Positions 13,216 through 25,200 of a stretch of 64,000 bases of DNA are shown here, piece by piece. Under the pieces are notes generated by a model that made no database searches, was not told the DNA's origin, and worked only from the letters and a program-made list of their open reading frames with translations. The first letter of the stretch is position 1, and each line of letters begins with the position of its first letter. Source of the DNA: Elysia chlorotica (Eukaryota; Mollusca; Gastropoda; Plakobranchidae); contig RQTK01000160.1 of assembly GCA_003991915.1 (NCBI GenBank), positions 97,553-161,552 on the forward strand. The letters run 5' to 3'. Both the position numbers and the translations under genes were made by a program.

Positions 13216-14362
13216 CTGGGGGGACACAGAAAACACAATATGAAATTATCACCTCAGGTTTTGCTTCCATAACTCACATATAGACCAAAATAACACTGAC
13301 CCACCAAGAGAATTTTTGAACAATTTTCTATCCATCTGTAGAATTTTTAAACAAATTTTCCATCCATCTGTACTATAAAGAGAACCATTAGCAAGGCCAA
13401 ATTTTCAAATTTTTAATTTCAAAATCATCTACATTTAAAAAACCAACAAGATCATTTTAGCCTATAAAAAGAACAATTGGCTAAGCCATATTTTTCAAAT
13501 TTTAATTTTAACAGAACCTACATTTAAAAAAAAAAAAACCAAGATAAATGTAGTCTCTTGCAGTTTTCTGAAAACCACTCATTTTGAGGTAGACAGTGAT
13601 TTAGAAATACGACAATATCAAGCCACGCTCACCACAGTGCTGCCGTTGTTCATGTTGTGGATGTCCCTGTGGCTGTGGCAGCAGAAGTCCACCACGGCCG
13701 TAACCCCCGAGAACGGACGGCCAGGCCTGCGACCCAGGCGGCAGTCAGATGCCTTCTGCTCAAACCGTGTCTGCGAAACATCGGGGAGATTGCATGAGGT
13801 GACATGAAAAAGTTTCTTTCTGCAGTTGTGGTATAATTTGTAATGATAATAAAATTATTTCTACAGGACTCTACCCCAAATAAAGGCTTCAAGGCACCTT
13901 ACATCAGAAACTAGGCTGTTTCACAGACGGGGACAATAGAGATTGGTGGGTTTGTTGTCATTAGTTGGTTTGGTGCTTTTTTGGGGTCCATTGTCAGCAA
14001 CTATGCTATTTCACGGACAGGGGTCATAGAGATTAGCAACAATCTCGTTGAGCCCACCATCAGCAACTACTAGACTATAGATACCAGATAAGTGTGTTTG
14101 TTAGTTTCTTACAACCCATCGTCACCAACTAGTCTATATATCTTGGACAGGGATCATAGAGAGAAAAGTAAAGCTGCTCTAAACTTTTAAAGGTCATGAA
14201 AAATAAATTTGAAGACTTATCTTTCACAGTTTTATCTTTAGGCTGTGAGTCTTAAATAAATATAGTATAATCAATATTCCTTACAATTAAATGATTTAAA
14301 GAGAGAGAGAGAGGGGGAGAGGAGAGAGAGAGAGAGAGAGATAGAGAGATAGAGAGAAAGAA

Positions 14363-14435
<73 letters not shown>

Positions 14436-14875
14436 TCTCTTCCCAGACCTGGTTGTGGAAGGCGTCTGGCGCCAATCTGCTGTACAGGGGAGCGATGTCA
14501 GTGGCCAGCGTCTGCATCTGCTCCTCAAGCTCTTCCTCCTACAGGCAGGATGGCAACAGAACAGGATTTAACATAATGATAACCAGGAATCAAAGACAAG
14601 ACACGGACAAAATGGATAGTTTTACTAATACTTGTAAATTGAAACATTATTTATTTTTTTAAATATCTGGAAAAATGAAAAGACTACAAACATAATTAAA
14701 TTTTCAACTTAAACCTCTTTGTCTTTGCTCTACGCACTGCATTCTAAAACAATATCATATTTATATTTTTCTCATTTCCCATAAGTTGTTGAATGCTGCA
14801 ATTTTTTGTTGGCAGTGTGCAATACAATACATTAATGTTTTATATTGAATATGAACAATATAAATGTCATTTATA

Positions 14876-14910
<35 letters not shown>

Positions 14911-14911
14911 G

Positions 14912-14943
<32 letters not shown>

Positions 14944-14955
14944 TTGTTGTTGTTG

Positions 14956-14986
<31 letters not shown>

Positions 14987-17614
14987 CATTTATATTATTG
15001 AAAAACAATAAATCCCTTTTAACGGGTTGCAAAAATTATTACTCTTGTATTCCTAGAGCTAATAGTTGTTTTTTCAAATGAAAAGGAGAATAAGTTGTAT
15101 ATGTTAAGAAGGAAATGCTCAAAACTTTGCTAGAATGAACAAAAGAAAAAGATCATATTTTCTCTCTAAATTTTCAAGTAAAACGTGTTATGAGGTTCAA
15201 TGCTTTCAGTGTGAATAAAGTAAGATCAATTTCAGAACACACACAAACAAAATTAAAAAAAAAAAAGAATCCTCTAACTAATAATATCACTTCTTCTGAC
15301 TAAGAAATTGTGTAATATTGCGCTATACTTAAAACTGCCCTTGGTATATTTTGACAATATCCAAAATAGGGAGTTTTAAGCGTTAACCAGCAATATCAAC
15401 CATTTGAAAATACCAATGACTCATTGGCCGATTGAAGCAGCAAAAATAATTTCACATTTATGTTAGCAACAGTTACTGCTATTTCAGTACCAGTACCTGA
15501 GCCATGTCTTTGAGTTTGAACTTGCGGGCCTGAAGACTGCGGGCAAACTTGCAGCCATTGTAGTACATACTCCAGGAGCAGCCGAAGGAGAAGGAGGCGC
15601 CTCTGCGAAGAAGGTCCACTCCCTGGCACGCACACGTTTTCCTGGGGGAGAAATCATACAAAATCATACAAAACCATGATACAGGGCAAAAAAAATCGGA
15701 AATTGTACTTTTCCAAGGGGCCATCCTAAACAGCAAAGGGTTCCAAGACTTACCTCTGACAATTTTGTGTGCAATTACATATATATTTATATTTTTGTTT
15801 GGTCACAATACTGACAATATAGCCCAACCAAGAAAGGACAGAGCCAACTAGGTCAGAATTAAACTGAACTATCTTTTCACAGATTGCAGCCATTGTAGTA
15901 CATACTCCAGGAGCAGCCGAAGGAGAAGGAGGCGCCTCTGCGAAGAAGGTCCACTCCCTGACACGCACACGTTTTCCTGGGGGAGAAATCATACCGTATC
16001 ACCATGATACAGGGCAAAAAAAATCGGAAATTGTACTTTTCCAAGGGGCCATCCTAAACAGCAAAGGGTTCCAAGACTTACCACCGACAATTTTGTCTGC
16101 AGTTACATAGAGACAGAGAGCTGTACCAAATCTTATATTTTTGTTTGGTCACAATATACCAATACTGAGAGTATAGCCCAACCAAGAAAGGACAGAGCCA
16201 ACTAGGTCAGGGATAAACTGAACTATCTTTTCACAGAGCTAGCAGGATGTCATATCTCAGAGACATGCCATTTTGACATTCAATATCAATGTGTTAGTTT
16301 GAGACCAGTATTCATCTCAATGTAAAATTAAAATTAAGATGCGCTTCCTACTTTCAAACAAATAATTGATTTCTTCAAGTCACTATTCATTGATTTCTTC
16401 TACTCACTTCTCATTGATTTCAGCAGCCCAGTCCGATTGCGCTTGCATGGCCTGTATGGGGCAGATCGAGTGCGCACCTGTGTAGGGTACTGGTTCAAAA
16501 CCTGGAGGGCTCCAGCTCGAACCTTATCCACCTGGCCTTGACGCGAGCCGTACTCATCTGTGGCGTCAAGCACGTACAGAGGCAGAACGTGGAATTGTTC
16601 ATCTTGAGCTGGCCCGGCGCCGCGGTGCTTCATTAGGTTCACCACCTGGGGGGACACAAAAAACACAATATGCAATTCATCACCTCAGGTTTTGCTTTCA
16701 TAACTCACATATAGACCAAAATAACACTGACCCACCAAGAGAATCTTTGAATAATTTTCCGTCCATCTGTTCTATAAAGAGAACCACTGGCAAGGCCAAA
16801 TTTTCATATTTTTAGTTTTAAAATGACATACATTAAAAAAAAGGACAACTTTAACCTTTAAATAGAACAATTGGCTACGCCATATTTTTCAAATTTTAAT
16901 TTGAACAGAACCTACATTTAAAAAAAACAAAAACCAAGATAACTGTAGTCTCTTGCAGTTTTCTGAAAACCACTCATTTTGAGGTAGACAGTGATTTAGA
17001 AATACGACAATATCAAGCCACACTCACCACAGTGCTGCCGTTGTTCATGTTGTGGATGTCCCTGTGGCTGTGGCAGCAGAAGTCCACCACGGCCGTAACT
17101 CCCGAGAACGGACGGCCAGGCCTGCGACCCAGGCGGCAGTCAGACGCCTTCTGCTCAAACCGCGTCTGCAAAACATCAGGGAGATTGCATGAGATGACAT
17201 TAAAAAGGTTCTTTCTGCAGTTGTGGTATATTTTGTAATGATAATAAATTTATTTCTACAGGACTCTACCCCAAATAAAGGCTTCAAGGCGCCTTACATC
17301 AGCAACTAGGATGTTTCACAGATGGGCACAATAGAGATTGGTGGGTTTGTTGTCATTAGTTGATTTGGTACTTTTTTTTGGGTCCATTGTCAGCAACTAG
17401 ACTATACCAGATAAGTGTGTCAGCAACTAGTCTATTTATCTTGCACAGAGGTCGTAGAGAGAAAAGTAAAGTTGCTCCAAACATTTAAAAGTCGTGAAAA
17501 ATAAATTTGAAGACTTATCTTTCACAGTATTTTTTTCAGGCTGTGAGCCTTAAAAAAAATATAGTATAATCAATATTCACTACAATTAAATGATTTACAA
17601 TGAAAGAGAGTAAT

Positions 17615-17668
<54 letters not shown>

Positions 17669-18161
17669 AAATCCTAAATAAGTCTCTTCCCAGACCTGGT
17701 TGTGGAAGGCGTCTGGCGCCAATCTGCTGTACAGGGGAGCGATGTCGGTGGCCAGCGTCTGCATCTGCTCCTCAAGCTCTTCCTCCTACAGGCAGGATGG
17801 CAACAGAACAGGATTTAACATAATGATAACCAGGAATCAAAGACAAGACACAGACAAAATGGATAGTTTTAACTTGTAAATTGAAACATTTATTTTTTTA
17901 AATATCTGGAAAAATGAAGAGACTACAAACATAATTTTTAACTTAAACCTATTTGTCTTTGCTCTACGCACTGCATTCTAAAACAATATCATATTTATAT
18001 TTTTCTCATTTCCCATAAGGTGTTGAATGCTGCAATTTTTAGTTGGTTGTGTGTTATGCAATACAATACATTAATGTTTTATATAATTCTATCCGTACAT
18101 AGAGTATTTCTTTTTCATTGAATATGCACAATATAAATGCCATTTGTTATGATGATGATTA

Positions 18162-18213
<52 letters not shown>

Positions 18214-19629
18214 CATTAATGTTATTGAAAAACAATAAATCCACTTTAACGGGTTGCAGAAATTATTATTCTTGCAATTCTAGAGCTAAAGATAGTTGTT
18301 CTCATTTCAACGGAAAAGGAGAAGTTGTATACGTTAAGAAGGAAATGCTCAAAACTAAGCTAGAATGATCAAAAGAAAAATATCATATTTTCTTTCTAAT
18401 TTTCATGTTTTCAGTGTGAATAAAGTAAGATCCATTTCAGAAACAAAAAACAACAAAAACTCTAAACTAATAATGGACCTTAATCACTTCTTCTGCCTAT
18501 GATTATGAAATTGTGTAATATTGCGCTATACTTAAAAATGACCTTGGTATATTTTGACAATATCCAAAATAGGGAGTTTTAAGCGTTAACAAGCAATATC
18601 AACCATTTGAAAATTCCAATGACTCATTGGTAGATTGAAGCAGCAAAAATAATTTCACATTTATTTTAGCAACAGTTACTGCTATTTCAGTACCAGTACC
18701 TGAGCCATGTCTTTGAGTTTGAACTTGCGGGCCTGAAGACTGCGGGCAAACTTGCAGCCATTGTAGTACATACTCCAGGAGCAGCCAAAGGAGAAGGAGG
18801 CGCCTCTGCGAAGAAGGTCCACTCCCTGACACGCACACGTTTTCCTGGGGGAGAAATCATACAACACCATGATACAGGGCACAATATTTTCATTCACTTA
18901 AACTTAAGTTTTTGTATTTCTAAAATATATTTAATGGTACTTTTTATTGGCATTAAAAAAAAAAAACAGGTTCACCTTTAACAGATCAGGAAAATCTGTG
19001 CAGATACACATTAAAAACTGCATTATGCCTTAAAAATAAACATGAGCTAAATCTGCACTCGTTTTATAACCACTCATTATTGTGGTTTCAAAAAAAAAAT
19101 TATCAATTTTGTCTGTCATTCTGATTAAGTTACATTTTCTAACAGTAACAGTACACAGGCAGGCATTAGTCCTGCATACCCAAGCCAAACTGGCACTAAA
19201 AATGCCATCATCCTGAGGCAAATTTATGTGGTTGAGACAAAGAGTGGAGATGAAAGTCAATCCATCTGTGCATGGAGACTAATAGATGTTCATAGATTTC
19301 CAAATCTCAAAGATTTCTTCAAGTTCAACTGACTATTCATTGATTTCTTCTACTTTCACTATTCATCAATTTCTTCTACTCACTTTTCGTTGAGACCACA
19401 TCTACGGTCCGTCTCAAGGCCACTCTTGGGCAGTGTGCGAGCAACGGACTCGTAGAGCGAGTCAGCCTGGGGCAGAGGAACGCCCTCCCATGCCACAATG
19501 CTCACAATCAGAGTGGCAGCTTCGCAGAAGTGCCGCGGTCGACACCGAACTATCACCAAGTACTTCTCCTCTGGGCCGGAGCGCCGGATTATCTTCATGT
19601 CAAAGAGAAAGAGGTGGTTGGGGAAGTGG

Positions 19630-19665
<36 letters not shown>

Positions 19666-22228
19666 ATAATTAGTGCAACTTATTTTACTTTAGATATTAG
19701 AGAAGAAAACTGAAGGAAAGTTATTGAAGTAAGAACTTATCACATTGCCTGAAGTAAGGCCTTTTCCTGCTTTCGCATTATTTAGGGGGAATTAAAAAAA
19801 AATTTTGTTACAGGTACAATTCAAAGCTTTTATTTGTATTGTCTTAATTTAATGGAAGGTGTTCAATTTGATACTAAAAGGTGCTAGCACAAAAGCAGAT
19901 TTACACGCACAGCTTAGCCTGTGTGTGGCATGATTGGAAAAGGTTTAGATTAAATATGACTTCATAGAAACTTATTGGGGAAGCCATTCCCTTTCTTTAC
20001 TTTGCAGTCACTGTTTAATAATATATCATAAACGTGGAATAAAAAATCAAAATATCTAGACCGTTGGCAAGAGATTTACCTTAGCGGGTTGCACAGTAGA
20101 AAATTATAGGAATAATTATTTATAAAAAGACCACATCACAGGTTATTCAACAAAACCAATTATTAATACAGCTTGACCTGAAAACAAACAATTTAGCACG
20201 TTTACTGAAAACTCAATGAAAAACTATGTAATTATAATGAAAAATTAATTATATAGATTTTCTAAAATTTTTGCTCACCCATTTGGCAATAGGGCATCCC
20301 TCTTTGCTCTTGCCTTCTTTGGTAGTGTAGATGACCTTCTCAATGCGAATGGCTACTCCAGTCATCCCCGTTCTAAACAGAGAGAAAAGTATTTTTGTTG
20401 TTGTCTAGATAGAACTATAAATGAAAGATTATGATTTAAGTTCTTGATAACACATGAAACAATGGTGTGGGTTCACTGTAAACCCTATACTTGGACATCA
20501 TAGTAGTCATAATATCTTTTCTTAAATCAAATTAATTAAAAAAAAAACACAACAAAACAAACCTTTAGCATTTTGCAAAGTAGAAAAACTAACAAAACAT
20601 GATACAGGAAAACATGACTACAGCGGAACTTTCGGTTCCTGAAAAAAAAAAAAACCTGCTGTACGCAAGCCCTTGCAATAGACAGACCAAGAACTGAATA
20701 TCTTACCATTTATCACCTCCTTTTTTCGAACAATAAAATTAATGTGACTTCAGTTTTATTTCAGTGATTTTGTTGTTTGTTTTTTTGTTGCTCTCCATCT
20801 TCTTTTCTTCCTGTATGGTTACTCTAAGTCAAAGACAATCTAGGTCTAAGAGTAACATACGCACTAGCTCTTAGTCACTGCTACCACTCACAAACTTCTT
20901 TCTTTTTAAAGTTACTACTGAGAAGCCGGCAAGCGGTCTTGTGAAATCTCTTCAGCCGGGGCCACTGCGCCTCCCGCCCCCTTGTCCCGTTAAACCCAAG
21001 CATAAATAATAGATTTTACATAGTCAAAAAATAAAAACGGGGATTCATCAAATGTCCTGCTGTAGCGATAGCCCCACTGTAGCAGGTGCAGCTACAGTTG
21101 TGCACTACTGTGACACTTAACAAAATTAATACCACTACTTAAAACTTTTAATTTAATTTCCCACATCTGAGCCATTCAAACATAGACCCCAAATGTTTCC
21201 CTATTTATTTCTAATTAGGTAAAATCAGGCATTAAATGAATGGAGCTGGTTCTTTTGAACAATAATGTGAACTATTAAAAAAAAAAAAATATATATATAT
21301 AATTACTTTGAATTGGGAGTTCTCACACCTTAATCATCCCCAAATGTTTTCTTGTGTAATTTTTGTTAGATTGAATCATGCAATAATATCACTATCAATA
21401 AACCTTGTCAAATAAAAGTAATTAATGCTGAGGAACAGCATCCTATGCAGGAGTTACCTTTCTTCCATCAGTTTCCTAATGCCCAGGATATCCCGAGCAG
21501 CTCCAAGCTGGGTGTAATAGGGCCCCTCGAGTGTCTCCGATGGAACATCTGCAAAATGTGGAATATTGGCATTCATAATTTAGTTTGATTCAAGAGCAAC
21601 AAAGCAAGGCTCAAATCTGACATTCTCTATATCATTCGGTACAATTGTTAGAGTATTTTCCTACTAGGCGTGCTTTGACTGTTAAATTCTAGACTTCTAG
21701 AACAAGGATTAAAATGATAAATTCACCATTATATTGTATACATGATTGTGTATATATGAATAGGGAAAGTGATGGAGGCATTGAAATTTAAAGGGACAAG
21801 TTAGACAATGCCACAGATAAAGTATGTTACATGTACTTGATGAATGGAGATACTGTTATTTGTATTGTACATAAAATATAATTTTTATTATCAACAGAAT
21901 AGTCATGCTGTTCTATTTTCTGACGTGCACTGTTTTAGTAAATTTAATTTAACTGCTTTTAATTCATCATTAGGAATGTCCAGATATATCATTTCAAATC
22001 AAGTTAGTAAGTGTTACAATGTAAAACCTCCAATGTTTAGTTAACAAACATGTTTAAATCCGAGTCATTTTGAAAAAAAAAAAAAAACATGAAAAAGATA
22101 TATAAAAGTCATAACTTTTTTAAAACGAGAATTTGTATTATGGACTGCAGGAGATTATTTTACATACACAAAAACAAGAGAAAGGGAAAAAGAGAGAAGA
22201 AGAGAGGAGACTAAGAGAGAGAGGAGAC

Positions 22229-22283
<55 letters not shown>

Positions 22284-25200
22284 GAAAGAGAGAGATGAAC
22301 TAAGCAAAAGTGAAGAGGGCTAACTCACGCTCAGCCCCCATGCAGGAACAGCTCGGGACTTCCTTCAGGTTGTGAGTGAGGCGAGCAGCGAGACCTGGCA
22401 TAGCGTCCTCATCCCTCAGTCCGGGCGTCTCACACGCTGAGGGTTCCTGCTTGACACAACCCATGCCAGGAGTAGCGGAGACTCCTCCCAGCTTCAGCTC
22501 CTTCACATGCGGCTTCAGGATGATGAGACCGTTGTCTGTGACGTACTTCGGGGGCCGGCCCCTCTTCTTCTTCAGTTTCCCATCGGGGCTGATCGAGGTC
22601 GAGGGGAAACCGTAAACTTTGTCCGCAGACGCCACGATTGAGTTTGGGCTGTTCAAGTCCGCCATTATCTCCTGCTTCGGAGTCATGAGGGCGCCACCTG
22701 TTTGTGCTGGCTGGTTCCTGCTGGCGAGGTTCACGCTGACCGGTATCTCTTGCTTGATGGCTGGCTGTAACAGGGCGGGGAGTGTCGGGGTCAGGCTCTC
22801 TAGAGCAGCAGGCACCGTGGCCTCAAGATGGTTCAGGTCTGTGGACACGGTGTCATAGCTCCAGGCCTTGGGCTGACTGTCTTCGGACATATCCAACTTA
22901 GCTGGAGACATCAAAGACGGCGCCTGTTGTGTGTGGTGTGGGTAGCTGACCACTTGTGACCGCTCCGTTTTGATGGGTAATTTGTTCTGTAGGTTGTTCC
23001 ACTGGTGACTGTTGGTGTTGGTGGTTGGGGAGTGTAGGTGCGGCTGGGGGTGTTGGTGTGGGAAGTGCTGATCAAATCTAATGGAAGAGGTTTGTGTTGG
23101 AGAGAAGTTTTGGTTTGCGAGTTGTCGGGGACCTGAGTTAAACTGATAGCGACCAGGTCCAGGGATGTTGTGTTCCCCTGGTTCAGTTTTGACCATACCG
23201 TAGGGCATTGGAGTCCTGTGGAGCATGTCCCCCGCTGGGCCAGGACCACACATCCTGGCTTTGTCCCGCTGACTAGCATCGTTGAAAAACTGCCTGACCT
23301 GGCCGCCGTTCATCATATGCTGGGGTGTTCCTGCTAACTGCTTGTTACAGCCAGGGCCCACCCAGGTGTTGGCTGGACCTGGTCGGTTGCCGAGCAATGC
23401 TGTGTTTGAACCGTACTCCTGATGGTACCCTGGCCCGGAGAACTGACCGTTTGACATCGGTACGGCTCGGGCCTGGTTAATGGTTGCATCGGTTGCAGTG
23501 TGGTCCGGATGTCTGAGTGGCACTGTACCAGTTTGGTACCCAGCGCCTGGCACTTGAGATGGGCGCTCTGTACCGGGACACTGGGGAGGAAAGCCTCGAT
23601 TGGACACCTGGGAAGATGGAGTGGAGTTATTGACTATATGGGGCTGGTGCTGTGGCTGGAACTGCCCTGGGTACAGCTGCTTTTGAGGATCTACATAACA
23701 CGGGGGAGCGCCGCTATTGTTGGGGAAACGTTCGAATGACTGGCTATTACCATTATTATTATTATTATTATTATGATTATTGTTGTAGTGCTGTGTTCCA
23801 CACTGGTCCCCATGGCTTGAAGTGTCGAAAACTTTGCCTTGTTCCACAGAATAAGCCCCCACAAGGTTGCTGGCAGCTTCCATTGCCTTCTGTTGCTGAC
23901 TTTTCTTTTTCTTCTTTTTCTTCGGCTCCTGAGGGTTTTCAGCCGCAGTTGCAGCCTTGACCTGTAACTGCTTCTCCTTCTCTCTGGCGATGATCTCGAG
24001 GATGCGCGAGGTCTGCTCTTCCTTGCTGAGGCCTGTCTCCACTTGCCTGGGGCCTTCGCTGTTTGGCGGAGTTGGCAGACACAGGTGGGCGTGGTCCTCC
24101 AGGGGGCTCAAGGTAGGTTGCTGGCTGCTGCTGGGAGACGATGATGAGGAGAATGAGGGTCCATTCTGATGAGACAGGCTGGCAAGAAATGTTGGAGAGA
24201 GATACGGTCGCGGCGACGCCAGTTTGCTTTCGTCTTCCTCCATAGGAGGTGTGGGGTACTGGAACTCTGAGCTGTGGTGCTGCAGGTGGCCATACGTGTG
24301 CAGGCTTTCAGGGAAGGATGTCGGGGGCAATGAAGATGGTAGCGAAGATGGTACTTGGTGATACGGTGTGACTGGAGCAGGTGCTCGAGACAATGCCATC
24401 CCAAAAACAGAGGATGAAGATGGCGTGGAATGAATGCCAGATACCATGGCAGTGTTTTGAGAAAATGAACTGTTTAAGACAGAGCTAGATACTGCTTGTA
24501 CTATGGTGGTTTTTGAGACATTGTTATTGCTTTTATTTTTCGATTTATCTCCAGTAGATGTTGCACGCTTATTGCGCTTTTTCGCTGGTGGTGGGGGATT
24601 GTCTTTGCTTGCTGACAAGCTGGCTAAAAATCCTGGTGATATTGGGTTAGGAGAAGGGGAACGGTTTGCACTGGCTGCTGTGGTGGTGCACGATGTGTTG
24701 GATGGAAAGGAAAGGGAAGAGACGATCGCAGCTGGGGTTTGAGATCCGATGGTAGACGGTGGTGATATGGACAGTGAAGTCAGCTGCTGACTGGAGGATG
24801 GAGGCGGGAAAGAGGAAGACTGGGAAGACACAAAGCCAGACATGCACCCTGTAAAACTGTGTGGTTTGGAGGATGAACTGGTGACTGCACTGCTACTAAA
24901 GGAGGTTTCAGGAGCTCGTTTTGAGGAAAGGCTAGCAATAAACGTTGGTGATAGACATGGACCCGGAGATATCGGTTCATCATTAACAGTTACACTGGTT
25001 GTTACGGGTTCCTTCTCCTTGTCTGCCTTCTTCCTCGGTTTTTTCTTGGGTTTTGGTTTTGCTGGGATTTGTTCATCAGCAGCATTGGCTGCCTCCTCTT
25101 TTTTCTTCTTCGGTTTCCTAGGCTTTTTGGCTGGGGCTCTCTTTTGTTCCACCACTGATTCAGGTGGTTTGGGATTTGATTCTGCAATCAAATGAGGTGG

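Larger units (their letters stand above)
12991..19384 (-). repeat. Tandem segmental duplication inside TET
   Basis: Two head-to-tail units: roughly 19384-16421 and 16420-12991. Each carries the 145-, 90- and 138-nt exons and the first 225 nt of the terminal exon, in the same order with alignable introns (for example the paired TTA microsatellites at 18168-18213 and 14877-14985, and the paired GA tracts). At the junction near 16420 terminal-exon sequence meets DNA containing AGAAATCAATGAATAGT, also found beside the exon 4 donor at 19340-19380. Introns differ by many substitutions and indels, and the exon-4-proximal introns are partly non-homologous. Confidence 0.93.
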
